A stretch of DNA of 64,000 bases from Melaminivora jejuensis (GTDB lineage Bacteria; Pseudomonadota; Gammaproteobacteria; Burkholderiales; Burkholderiaceae_C). Every line of letters begins with the position of its first letter. The first letter of the stretch is position 1. The stretch lies in contig NZ_JACWIJ010000002.1 of the NCBI RefSeq assembly GCF_017811175.1, positions 930,001-994,000 on the forward strand. The letters are read 5' to 3'. Shown piece by piece: positions 42,366-50,741 of this stretch. The translations under genes and the position numbers were made by a program. The notes beneath the pieces were generated by a model, which saw nothing but the letters and a program-made list of their open reading frames with translations, had not been told where the DNA came from and did no database searches.

Positions 42366-42700
42366 CGTGGCACCGCCGGATCGCACACCTGCGACCAGGC
42401 GTCGATGCCGCCGGCCACGTTGGCCACCTGCCCGAAGCCCTGCTGGGCCAGGAACATGGCCACGCGCAGGCTGCGCGCGCCATGGTGGCACAGGCAGGCC
42501 ACTGGGCGCTGCGGATCCAGTTCGTGCAGGCGCGCCACCAGCGAACCCATGGGGATGTGCAGGAATTCAAAGCTGGCAGCAGGCGCCACGCTGGCCTGCT
42601 GCAGCTCCCAGGCCTCGCGCACGTCCAGCAGCACCGGTCGCTGCCCGGCGTGCTCGGCCAGCCAGGCCAGGGCCTCGTTGGGATACAGCTGCTCGATCAT
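42359..42700 (-). CDS. rhodanese-like domain protein
   Basis: A 113-residue single-domain rhodanese. VLLDVREAWELQQASV and SFEFLHIPMGSLVARLHEL precede the catalytic cysteine loop VACLCHHGARSLRVAMFLAQ, and VANVAGGIDAWSQ ends the fold. Such proteins carry sulfur or act as redox proteins, but the partner is unknown. It is 21 bp downstream of pcm on the same strand and is probably co-transcribed. Its stop overlaps the mgtE remnant by seven bases, tail to tail. Confidence 0.88.
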   Translation of the reverse strand: MIEQLYPNEALAWLAEHAGQRPVLLDVREAWELQQASVAPAASFEFLHIPMGSLVARLHELDPQRPVACLCHHGARSLRVAMFLAQQGFGQVANVAGGIDAWSQVCDPAVPRY

Positions 42701-42721
42701 GGCGGGCGCGGATGGCGGCTT

Positions 42722-43432
42722 TCAGAAGCGGAAGGTGGAGGGCTCGCCAAAATGGCGCAGCCGGGGCACGATGGCATCCCAGGGCTGGCTGGTCTCGAAG
42801 CGGTCGCCAGCGCGGCGCACGATGGTGGCGCGCATCATGGGCTCCAGGCCGACGATGGCGCTCAGGCGGCCACCGTCGCGCAGCAGGCCCAGCAGGCGAT
42901 GCGGGATCTCGGCCACCGAGCCACTGAGCACGATGACATCGAATGGCCCGTCGTTGATGGGGTCGCGTGCGCCATCGGCCTGGCGCACGTCGGCGTTCAG
43001 CACGCCGGCGCTGCGCAGGTTCTCGCGGGCGAACTCGACCAGTTCGGGCACCAGCTCCAGCGACACCACATGCTCGGCTTGGTGCGCCAGCAGCGCCGCC
43101 ATGTACCCCGAGCCGGCGCCGATCTCCAGCACCCGGTCGGTCGGGCGCAATTGCAGCTCCTGCAGCGTGCGGGCGTCGATGCGCGGCGCCAGCATCATCT
43201 GGCCCAGGCGCTCGGCGGTCTCGACCGGATGGCTGAGGGGGATTTCCACATCGGCAAAGGCCATGCCCTGGAAGGCCGGCGGCACGAAATCCTCGCGGCG
43301 CACCATGGCCAGAGTCTCCAGCACTCGCTCGTCCAGCACGTTCCAGGGGCGGATCTGCTGCTCGATCATGTTGAAGCGCGCCTGCGCGGTCGCATCGTGA
43401 ACGTCGGCAAACGTGTTCAAGGGCAGGTTCAT
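42722..43432 (-). CDS. protein-L-isoaspartate O-methyltransferase family protein
   Basis: A 236-residue SAM-dependent methyltransferase of the PCMT family, which repairs isoaspartyl sites in aged proteins. FNMIEQQIRPWNVLDERVLE and VRREDFVPPAFQGMAFADVE form the N-terminal region, and the SAM site is VLEIGAGSGYMAALLA. The family's usual substrate-binding loop GQxISQP is changed here to ERLGQMMLAPRIDA, as in many burkholderial homologues annotated near tolC, so true isoaspartyl activity is not certain. The ATG at 43432 starts the conserved chain. It is divergent from msrA. Confidence 0.85.
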   Translation of the reverse strand: MNLPLNTFADVHDATAQARFNMIEQQIRPWNVLDERVLETLAMVRREDFVPPAFQGMAFADVEIPLSHPVETAERLGQMMLAPRIDARTLQELQLRPTDRVLEIGAGSGYMAALLAHQAEHVVSLELVPELVEFARENLRSAGVLNADVRQADGARDPINDGPFDVIVLSGSVAEIPHRLLGLLRDGGRLSAIVGLEPMMRATIVRRAGDRFETSQPWDAIVPRLRHFGEPSTFRF

Positions 43433-43606
43433 GCAAAACTCCGAAAAGACAGGCGCCTGGGGCGACGGACAAGGACAAACCCGCGATTTTAGGCTGCCCC
43501 GGCAGCGCCTCCCTGCCGCAGCAACTTGCGCCTTTGTCCTGCAGCCAGGATGCAATTCGTTGCCCATCATGCGCAAGTCGTCACAATTTCCCCCTCCCTC
43601 CACGCC

Positions 43607-44158
43607 ATGTCCTCTCTGCAAACCCAAACCATCACCCTGGCTGGTGGCTGCTTCTGGTGTACCGAAGCCGTGTTCACGCGCGTGCGTGGCGTGACCGGCG
43701 TGCAAAGCGGCTACGTCAACGGCCAGATGCCCGATCCGACCTACGAGCAGGTATGCACCGGGCGCACGGGACATGCGGAGGCCGTGCGCATCAGCTTCGA
43801 TCCCGAGGAGATCGACGTGCGCGAGATCCTGGAAATCTTCTTTGCCACGCACGACCCGACCACGCTCGACCGCCAGGGCAACGACGTGGGCACGCAGTAC
43901 CGCAGCGGCATCTACTGGAGCGACCCGACGCACCGCGAAGTGGCCCAGGACATGCTGCGCCAGATGGAGCGCGACGGGACTTTCGGCGCGCCCATCGTGA
44001 CCGAGCTGCAGCCGCTGGCGCATTTCTGGCCTGCCGAGGACTACCACAGCAGGTACTACGAGCGCAATCCGCAACAGGGTTACTGCGCCATGGTCATCGC
44101 GCCCAAGGTCGAGAAATTCCGCAAGACCTTCCAGCGCTACCTCAAGCCGCATGGCTGA
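43607..44158 (+). CDS. msrA: peptide-methionine (S)-S-oxide reductase
   Basis: A 183-residue thiol enzyme that repairs oxidised methionine (S-sulfoxide). The catalytic Cys is in LAGGCFWCTEAVF. GVTGVQSGYVNGQMPDPTYE, VCTGRTGHAEAVRISFDPEE and DPTTLDRQGNDVGTQYRSGI are all standard family blocks, and HFWPAEDYHSRYYERNPQQG ends the domain. The ATG at 43607 gives the normal N-terminus; the open frame is longer upstream without homology. It diverges from the pcm-like gene, both being protein-repair functions. Confidence 0.96.
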   Translation: MSSLQTQTITLAGGCFWCTEAVFTRVRGVTGVQSGYVNGQMPDPTYEQVCTGRTGHAEAVRISFDPEEIDVREILEIFFATHDPTTLDRQGNDVGTQYRSGIYWSDPTHREVAQDMLRQMERDGTFGAPIVTELQPLAHFWPAEDYHSRYYERNPQQGYCAMVIAPKVEKFRKTFQRYLKPHG

Positions 44159-44259
44159 GGCAGGCGCGGCCTTTCCTCCAACCCAGCCGCCCCGCTTGCG
44201 ACCCCTTCACACCTGCACCCACACCCAGGCGATGCCTGACGCCTGAAGGAGAGCTGTCC

Positions 44260-45840
44260 ATGGTCTTTCGCATCTCCATTGCCATCGTCGCCGCGCTGGT
44301 GCTGCTGGCCGGCCTGATGCCTGGGCCGTTCAACGATGTCATGCAGTCCACTCTGGCCCAGGTGGTGCGCGGTGCCGGCTGGATGTATCTTTTGATCGTG
44401 TTCCTGGCGCTGCTGTTTCTGCTGTACCTGGCCTTCGGTCGCTTTGGCCGGCTGCGCATCGGCGGCGAGGATGCCGAGCCGGAGTTTTCCCAGATGAGCT
44501 GGCTGTCCATGCTGTTTGCCGCCGGCATGGGCATCGGCCTGGTCTTCTGGGGTGCGGCCGAGCCGGTTTCGCACTTCATGAAGCCGCCCGAGGGGTTGGA
44601 GCCGCAAAGCTCGCTGGCCGCACGCGCGGCCATGCGCTATGCCTTTTTTCACTGGGGCCTGCACCCGTGGGCCATCTACGCCCTGGTGGGCCTGGCCATG
44701 GCCTGGTTCCAGTACAACCGCAGCGGGCGCGGCCTGATCAGCGACATGCTGGAGCCAGTCATTGGCCGCCACCACAGTGGTGCGCTGGGCCACGCGGTCA
44801 ACATCGCCGCCGTGGTGGCCACGGCCATCGGCGTGGCCACCACGCTGGGCTTCGGCACCATCCAGATCGCAGCCGGCCTGGAGCGCGTGTTCGGCCTGCC
44901 GGCCACCACCACGACGCAGCTGGTCATCATCGCCGTGGCCTTCGTGCTGTACATGGCGTCCAGCACCAGCGGGGTGGAGCGCGGCATCAAGTGGCTGTCC
45001 AACTTCAATCTGATCCTGGCCGGGCTGCTGATGCTGACAGTGCTGGTCATCGGCCCCACCGGCTTCATCCTGGATACCTTCACCACCACGCTGGGCGCCT
45101 ACATCAACCAGCTGGTGGTGATGAGCCTGCGCCTGTCGCCGTTTTCCGACAGCACCTGGGTGCGCGACTGGACGGTCTTTTATTGGGCCTGGTGGATCGC
45201 CTGGGCGCCCTTCGTCGGCGCCTTCATCGCCCGCGTCTCCAAGGGCCGCACGGTGCGCGAGTTCGTGGTCGGTGTGGTGCTGGCGCCCAGCCTGCTGGGC
45301 TTCGTGTGGTTCTCGGTCTTTGGCGGGGCGGCGCTGCAGGCGCAGATCTTCGGCAAGGTTGATCTGCTGCAGGCCCTGGCCAATGGCTACCAAACCGTGC
45401 TATTCGCGCTGTTCGACAGCCTGCCCGGCTCCAGCGTGCTGGCGCTGGTGGCGCTGCTGCTCTTGATCATCTTCTTCGTCACCTCGGCGGACTCGGCGGT
45501 GCTGGTGCTGGCCAGCATGTCCACTGCCGAGGCGGGCGATCCACCCCTGTCCAAGCGCATCGCCTGGGGCGTGGCCGTGGCGCTGATCGCCGGCGTGCTG
45601 CTGCTCGCCGGCGGGCTTGATGCCCTGCAGGCACTGATCACTATCGCCGCGCTGCCCTTTGCCGTGCTGATGGCGTTGGTCATGGTCAGCGTCTATCGCG
45701 AGCTTGACGGCGAGGACACCCGGCTGCGCCGCCGCGCCCTGCGCCGGCGCCGCATCGTGGAGCTGTGGATGGCACGCGAGCGCGAGGCGCAGCGCGAGGA
45801 TCGCGAGGGCGGCAACCTCAATCCGGATCAGCTCCCATGA
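44260..45840 (+). CDS. BCCT family betaine/choline/carnitine transporter
   Basis: A 526-residue inner-membrane symporter with about twelve helices. MLFAAGMGIGLVFWGAAEPV and MRYAFFHWGLHPWAIYALVG are family blocks. The signature region VFYWAWWIAWAPFVGAFIAR, then VSKGRTVREFVVGVVLAPSL, and FFVTSADSAVLVLASMS follow. Such carriers import compatible solutes for osmotic protection; the exact substrate is unknown. AAGGAGAG precedes the ATG at 44260. The C-terminal tail is highly charged (RRRALRRRRIVELW). Its last bases overlap the end of the convergent ABC gene by 23 bp. Confidence 0.9.
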   Translation: MVFRISIAIVAALVLLAGLMPGPFNDVMQSTLAQVVRGAGWMYLLIVFLALLFLLYLAFGRFGRLRIGGEDAEPEFSQMSWLSMLFAAGMGIGLVFWGAAEPVSHFMKPPEGLEPQSSLAARAAMRYAFFHWGLHPWAIYALVGLAMAWFQYNRSGRGLISDMLEPVIGRHHSGALGHAVNIAAVVATAIGVATTLGFGTIQIAAGLERVFGLPATTTTQLVIIAVAFVLYMASSTSGVERGIKWLSNFNLILAGLLMLTVLVIGPTGFILDTFTTTLGAYINQLVVMSLRLSPFSDSTWVRDWTVFYWAWWIAWAPFVGAFIARVSKGRTVREFVVGVVLAPSLLGFVWFSVFGGAALQAQIFGKVDLLQALANGYQTVLFALFDSLPGSSVLALVALLLLIIFFVTSADSAVLVLASMSTAEAGDPPLSKRIAWGVAVALIAGVLLLAGGLDALQALITIAALPFAVLMALVMVSVYRELDGEDTRLRRRALRRRRIVELWMAREREAQREDREGGNLNPDQLP

Positions 45841-47656
45841 AGCCGCCGCTTTGGTGCGCCCACAGGCGCGCATAGATGCCGCCGCGCGCCAGCAGCTCGG
45901 CGTGTGTGCCCTGCTCGGCAATGCGGCCTTCGTGCATGACGATCAGGCGATCCATGGCGGCTATCGTGGACAGGCGGTGGGCGATGGCAATCACCGTCTT
46001 GCCCTGCATCAGCGCATCCAGGCTGCGCTGAATGGCCACCTCGACCTCGCTGTCCAGCGCGCTGGTGGCCTCGTCCAGCAGCAGGATGGGCGCGTCTTTC
46101 AGCAGCACCCGGGCAATGGCCACGCGCTGGCGCTGGCCGCCCGAGAGTTTCACGCCGCGCTCGCCCACCTGGGCGTCGTAGCCGCTGCGGCCTAGGCTGT
46201 CGGTCAGCTGGGCGATGAAATCCGCAGCCTCGGCCTGTGCGGCTGCGGCACGCATTTGCTCCTCGCTGGCATCGGGGCGGCCATACAGGATGTTCTCGCG
46301 CATGGAGCGGTGCAAGAGCGACGTGTCCTGCGTGACCATGCCAATGGCCCCGCGCAGGCTGTCCTGGGTGACATGGCGAATGTCCTGCCCGTCGATCAGG
46401 ATGCGCCCGCTGCCCACGTCCGACAGGCGCAGCAGCAGATTGACCAGCGTGGACTTGCCCGCGCCCGAGCGCCCGATCAGGCCGATGCGCTCGCCCGGGC
46501 GGATGGTCAGCTGCAGATGGTCGATGACCTGACGCCCGCCGTCCTTGTAGGCAAAGCTCACATCGTCGAAGACGATCCCGCCGTGCGTGACCACCAGGGG
46601 CTGGGCATCGGCGCCGTCCACGATACTGCGCGGGCGCGTCAGCGTCACGATGCCATCCTGGATGGTGCCCACGTTCTCGAACAGGCCGGTCATCTGCCAC
46701 ATGATCCAGTGCGAGTAGCCCATCAGCCGCAGCGCCATGGCCAGCACCGCCGCCACCACGCCGGCGCTGGCCTGTCCCTGGCTCCACAGCCACAGCGCCG
46801 TGCCGCCCGAGCCCAGCAGCAGCAGCGTGATCATCAGGTGGTTGACGATCTCGAAGCGGCTGACCAGGCGCATCTGCGTGTAGCCCGTGGCCTTGAAGGC
46901 CTCCATGGCATTGCGTGCGTATTCGGCCTCGCGCCGGGTGTGGGCGAACAGCTTGACGGTGGCGATGTTGGTGTAGGCGTCGGTCACCCGCCCGGTCATC
47001 ATGGAGCGCGCATCGGCCTGTGCCTTGCCGATGGCTCCCAGGCGCGGCACGAAGTACCAGCACGCCGCGCCGTAGCCGATCAGCCACAGGGCAAAGGGCA
47101 GCATCAGCCGCCACTCGAAGCTGGCCGCCAGCACCAGGATGCCGATCATGTACACGCTGACCCCCACCAGCACGTCCACCACCATGAAGACCACTTCGCG
47201 CACCGACAGCGCCGTCTGCATGATCTTGGTGGTGATGCGCCCGGCGAACTCGTCGGCATAGAAGGCCATGCTCTGGCCCAGCATCAGCCGGTGGAACAGC
47301 CAGCGCAGGCGCATCGGGAAGTTGATGGCCAGCACCTGGTGCATGACAGTGGTGTGCAGCGCCAGCAGCGCGGTGCTGGACAGCAGCACGGCGGCAATCG
47401 CCAGCACCGTGGAGCGCTGCGCTTGCCAGAAATCAAGGGGCGAGATGGACGACAGCCAGTCCACCACCCGGCCCAGGATGGCAAACAGCAGTGCCTCATA
47501 CACCGCCAGCAGGGCGGAGGTGCAGGTCAGCAGCGCGATCCAGCCGCGCATCCCCTGGGTGCAGCGCCAGACGAAGGCGAAAAAGCCTTGCGGTGGCGGC
47601 TCGGGCTCTGCGCCGGGGTAGGGCGCTATACGGTTTTCAAAGAAACGAAACAGCAC
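45818..47656 (-). CDS. ABC exporter, fused membrane and ATPase domains
   Basis: A 612-residue half-transporter. Six membrane helices (about 20-310), for example MVVDVLVGVSVYMIGILVLA, precede an ATPase. Its motifs are Walker A LIGRSGAGKSTLVNLLLR, Q-loop GMVTQDTSLLHRSMRENIL, signature VKLSGGQRQRVAIARVLL, Walker B PILLLDEATSALDSEVE and the H-loop AIAHRLSTI. It resembles lipid A/multidrug exporters of the MsbA-like superfamily; the cargo is unknown and dimerisation is needed. The start is uncertain: a GTG at 47656 matches the FRFFENRI-type N-terminus of relatives, while an in-frame ATG at 47785 would add 43 residues. It is divergent from the GGDEF-EAL gene. Confidence 0.88.
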   Translation of the reverse strand: MLFRFFENRIAPYPGAEPEPPPQGFFAFVWRCTQGMRGWIALLTCTSALLAVYEALLFAILGRVVDWLSSISPLDFWQAQRSTVLAIAAVLLSSTALLALHTTVMHQVLAINFPMRLRWLFHRLMLGQSMAFYADEFAGRITTKIMQTALSVREVVFMVVDVLVGVSVYMIGILVLAASFEWRLMLPFALWLIGYGAACWYFVPRLGAIGKAQADARSMMTGRVTDAYTNIATVKLFAHTRREAEYARNAMEAFKATGYTQMRLVSRFEIVNHLMITLLLLGSGGTALWLWSQGQASAGVVAAVLAMALRLMGYSHWIMWQMTGLFENVGTIQDGIVTLTRPRSIVDGADAQPLVVTHGGIVFDDVSFAYKDGGRQVIDHLQLTIRPGERIGLIGRSGAGKSTLVNLLLRLSDVGSGRILIDGQDIRHVTQDSLRGAIGMVTQDTSLLHRSMRENILYGRPDASEEQMRAAAAQAEAADFIAQLTDSLGRSGYDAQVGERGVKLSGGQRQRVAIARVLLKDAPILLLDEATSALDSEVEVAIQRSLDALMQGKTVIAIAHRLSTIAAMDRLIVMHEGRIAEQGTHAELLARGGIYARLWAHQSGGFMGADPD

Positions 47657-47791
47657 AGGCTTGCGATAAAGGACGAGGAACCACCCAGCATAAAAGCTTG
47701 CGCGCCCCGATGGGTAGGCGCGCAGGACGGCGCTCTCCACGGTTAGCCCTGGGCACGCGCGAATCAGACTATGCTGCACACCCATCACGCC

Positions 47792-50569
47792 ATGGCAATC
47801 GACATCTTCACACTCCCAAAAGCCAAACGACCTCTCTGGCAATCCCTGCCCGGGCCGCTGGTGGCACTGGTCGGCGTGGTGGCCAGCTACGGGTTGTGGC
47901 AGTACCAGCAAGGCCTGACCCAGACCCTGGCGCAGGCCCGCTTCGAGCGTCAAGCCCGCGCTGCTGCCGATGTATTCAGGCAGCGGGTGGGGGCCAAGAA
48001 CGATTTGCTGATGGGCCTGCGCGGTCTGCTGGTGGTCAATCCCGAGCTGCCGCGCAGCGCCTTCGAGCAAGTAGCCAGCAGCCTGCAGCTGGATGTCGCC
48101 CACGTCAGCGTGCTGAACCTGCACTTCACCCGCCATGTGCCGGCCAGCCAGCGCCAGGCCTTCGAAGCGCAGGCGCGCGCCAATCCCCATCTCGATGGCA
48201 GCTTCCCGCGCAACTTCTCCATCCACCCGGCCCTGGTGCAGCCGGAATATTTCGTGGTCGATTACGTCTGGCCGCTGCATGGCAACGAGGAAGTGCAGGG
48301 CCTGGAAGTGCATTCGCAGCCGGTCAATCTGGACTCCCTGCTGCGCGCGCGCGATACCGGGGCGCTGACGGCTTCGGCGCCGTTCAGGATCTTGCAGCAG
48401 GAATCCGGCCCGGTCACCACCATCAACTTCCTGCTGCCGGTCTTCGCCCAGGACGGCCCGGCGGCGCAGCCCCGTTTCCTGGGTGCCGCAGGGGCCATCG
48501 TCAGCGTCAAGGCCATGGTGGACAGCCTGCGCCAGCGCGGCTTCCTGGACGGACTGTTGATTGCAGTGCGCGACATCGGCCCTGTGGAGCAGCTGGCGAC
48601 CGCTGCAGGCGTTGCCCTGTACGACGCCGAGACCCTGCCGGCAGATGCCATGCGCCACAGCCAGATCATCGCGGTCAGCGGGCGCCACTGGCAGCTGGAC
48701 TTTGCCTCTGCCGAATCCTTCATCAGCCCTGCCGAAGCGCGCCAGCCGGCGTTCTTTGCCGCCGGCGGACTGGTCATGACCGCCCTGCTCACGGCGCTGG
48801 TGGGGCTGCTGGTGCGCCGGCGCTCCCAGGCGCTGGCCTTTGCGCAGTTGGCGACGGCCTCTGCACGCGAGAGCGAGACGCGCTTTCACACTGTGTTCAA
48901 CCAGGCAGCCGTAGGCATGGCGCAGGTCGAGTCGGACAGCGGGCGGCTGGTGCGCATCAACCAGCGCTTTTGCGACATCGTCGGCTACGCGCCCGAGCAA
49001 TTGCAGCACATGCACATGCACGAGTTGATCCATCCCGATGACCTGGAGCGCGGCAGGGCGCCGCTGCGCCAGCTGCTGGCGGGCGAGGTGGCCGAGTACC
49101 GCCAGGAAAAGCGCTATGTGCGCAAGGACGGCAATCTGGTCTGGGTCGATGTCACGACTTCTGCCATGCGCGAGGAGGGCCGCAACGGACAGCATTACAT
49201 CGTGGTGGTGCAGGACATCACCCGGCGGCGCAAGACCGAGGAGGAGCTGCGCTACCTGGCCTACAACGATCTGCTCACAGGCCTGCCCAACCGGCGCCTG
49301 CTGCTCGATCGGCTGGAGCAGGCCCTGAGCACGGCGGCGCGGCACAAGAGCTGGGGCGCCGTGCTGCTGCTCGACCTGGATCACTTCAAGACGCTCAACG
49401 AGACGCGCGGCCATGACGCCGGCGACCGCCTGCTGCACCAGGTGGCCGAGCGTCTGCACGCCTGCCTGGGCAGCAACGACACCCTGGCACGCCAGGGTGG
49501 TGACGAGTTCGTCGTTGTGCTCAACGAGCTGAGCGGGGACGCCGAGGAGGCCGGGACGCACGCCGAGGAAGTCGCGCGCCGGATGCAGCAGGCGCTGCGC
49601 GAGCCCTTCACGCTGGGCGCGGGCGAGCCCTACCACACCACTCTGAGCATCGGCATTACGGTCTTCGACGGCAATGGCGAGCCGGCCGACGAGCTGCTCA
49701 AGCGCAGCGAGCTGGCCATGTACGACGCCAAGGCCGCCGGGCGCGACACGCTGCGCTTTTTCGACCCCCGGATGCAGGCCGTGGTGGCCGCGCGTGCGCA
49801 GCTGGAGACCGACATGCGCTCCAGCCTGGCCAGCGGCGGCTTCGAGCTGTACTACCAGCCCAAGGTGGCGTGCGGCAGCATCCAGGGCGCCGAAGCACTG
49901 CTGCGCTGGCGCCATCCCGAGCGCGGCTTCGTGCCGCCTTCCGAATTCATCCCGCTGGCCGAGCAAAGCGGCCTGATCCTGCAATTGGGCCAGTGGGTGC
50001 TGGAGGCGGCCTGCCGGCAACTGGCACAGTGGGGCAGCCACCCGCTGATGCAGCGCCTGACCCTGGCCGTCAACGTCAGCCCGCGCCAGTTTCACGAGCC
50101 GGGCTTCGTCGCCCAGGTGCTGCAGGCGTTGGCCGGCAGCGGTGCCGAGGCACACCGGCTGCGCCTGGAGCTGACCGAGGGCATGTTGCTGCGCGACGTG
50201 GAAGACACCATCGCCAAGATGGTGCAGCTGCGCGGCTATGGCGTGGGTTTCTCGCTGGACGACTTCGGCACCGGCTACTCCTCGCTGGCCTACCTCAAGC
50301 GCCTGCCGCTGCACGAGCTGAAGATCGACCAGAGCTTCGTGCGCGACGTGCTGACCGACCCCAACGACGCGGCGATTGCCCGCACCATCGTCGCCCTGGG
50401 CACCAGCCTGGGGCTGCAGGTCACTGCCGAGGGCGTGGAGACCGAGGCGCAGCGCCAGTTCCTGGAAAAGAGCGGCTGCCATGTCTGGCAGGGCTACCTG
50501 CTGGCGCCGCCGTTGCCGCGCGAGCGCTTCGAAGCCCTGGTGCTGGAGCACGCTGCGGATGCCTCCTGA
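47792..50569 (+). CDS. CHASE-PAS-GGDEF-EAL cyclic-di-GMP signalling protein
   Basis: A 925-residue membrane sensor. A first helix (GPLVALVGVVASYGLW) and a CHASE-type periplasmic domain (about 60-300) precede the second helix GGLVMTALLTALVGLLVRRR, then a PAS domain (~365-490) and GGDEF (~490-660). The cyclase motif RQGGDEFVV is intact, without a clear RxxD inhibitory site five residues before it. The EAL domain has the catalytic QGAEALLRWRHP, DDFGTGYSSLAYLKRLP and TAEGVETEAQ. Both activities look possible, so the net effect on c-di-GMP cannot be predicted. Start at 47792; an in-frame ATG at 47771 is the alternative. Confidence 0.92.
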   Translation: MAIDIFTLPKAKRPLWQSLPGPLVALVGVVASYGLWQYQQGLTQTLAQARFERQARAAADVFRQRVGAKNDLLMGLRGLLVVNPELPRSAFEQVASSLQLDVAHVSVLNLHFTRHVPASQRQAFEAQARANPHLDGSFPRNFSIHPALVQPEYFVVDYVWPLHGNEEVQGLEVHSQPVNLDSLLRARDTGALTASAPFRILQQESGPVTTINFLLPVFAQDGPAAQPRFLGAAGAIVSVKAMVDSLRQRGFLDGLLIAVRDIGPVEQLATAAGVALYDAETLPADAMRHSQIIAVSGRHWQLDFASAESFISPAEARQPAFFAAGGLVMTALLTALVGLLVRRRSQALAFAQLATASARESETRFHTVFNQAAVGMAQVESDSGRLVRINQRFCDIVGYAPEQLQHMHMHELIHPDDLERGRAPLRQLLAGEVAEYRQEKRYVRKDGNLVWVDVTTSAMREEGRNGQHYIVVVQDITRRRKTEEELRYLAYNDLLTGLPNRRLLLDRLEQALSTAARHKSWGAVLLLDLDHFKTLNETRGHDAGDRLLHQVAERLHACLGSNDTLARQGGDEFVVVLNELSGDAEEAGTHAEEVARRMQQALREPFTLGAGEPYHTTLSIGITVFDGNGEPADELLKRSELAMYDAKAAGRDTLRFFDPRMQAVVAARAQLETDMRSSLASGGFELYYQPKVACGSIQGAEALLRWRHPERGFVPPSEFIPLAEQSGLILQLGQWVLEAACRQLAQWGSHPLMQRLTLAVNVSPRQFHEPGFVAQVLQALAGSGAEAHRLRLELTEGMLLRDVEDTIAKMVQLRGYGVGFSLDDFGTGYSSLAYLKRLPLHELKIDQSFVRDVLTDPNDAAIARTIVALGTSLGLQVTAEGVETEAQRQFLEKSGCHVWQGYLLAPPLPRERFEALVLEHAADAS

Positions 50570-50582
50570 GACTCCTGCCGAG

Positions 50583-50640
50583 TTTCTTTTTTGATAGCTG
50601 GCAGCGCTTGCCTGGCGCTGGCTGGAGGCACTTTTCGTAT
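50583..50640 (-). repeat. copy of the interspersed ~60-bp repeat (intergenic)
   Basis: Minus-strand reading GTGCCTCCAGCC, CAGGCAAGCGCTGCCAGC and TATCAAAAAAGAAACT. It lies just after the GGDEF-EAL stop. Confidence 0.75.
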
Positions 50641-50741
50641 GCAAAAGGCAGTGCCGGCAGGCGGGGTAGGCGGCACGTTATGATTTCGTCCCTGCCCGCC
50701 AGGGCGGCCATTTCCGGGTCACCGCCTCCTTTCGCTCCTTC

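Noticed and set aside
47786..50644. A long minus-strand open frame continuing upstream of the ABC exporter, opposite the GGDEF-EAL gene
   Set aside because: It is the antisense shadow of a clear CHASE-PAS-GGDEF-EAL gene in GC-rich DNA; the translation is low-complexity Gln/His/Leu/Arg with no domains.
50570..50741. Possible tRNA or small RNA in the gap before smc
   Set aside because: Only a repeat copy and weak GC-rich sequence are seen; there is no cloverleaf or terminator.
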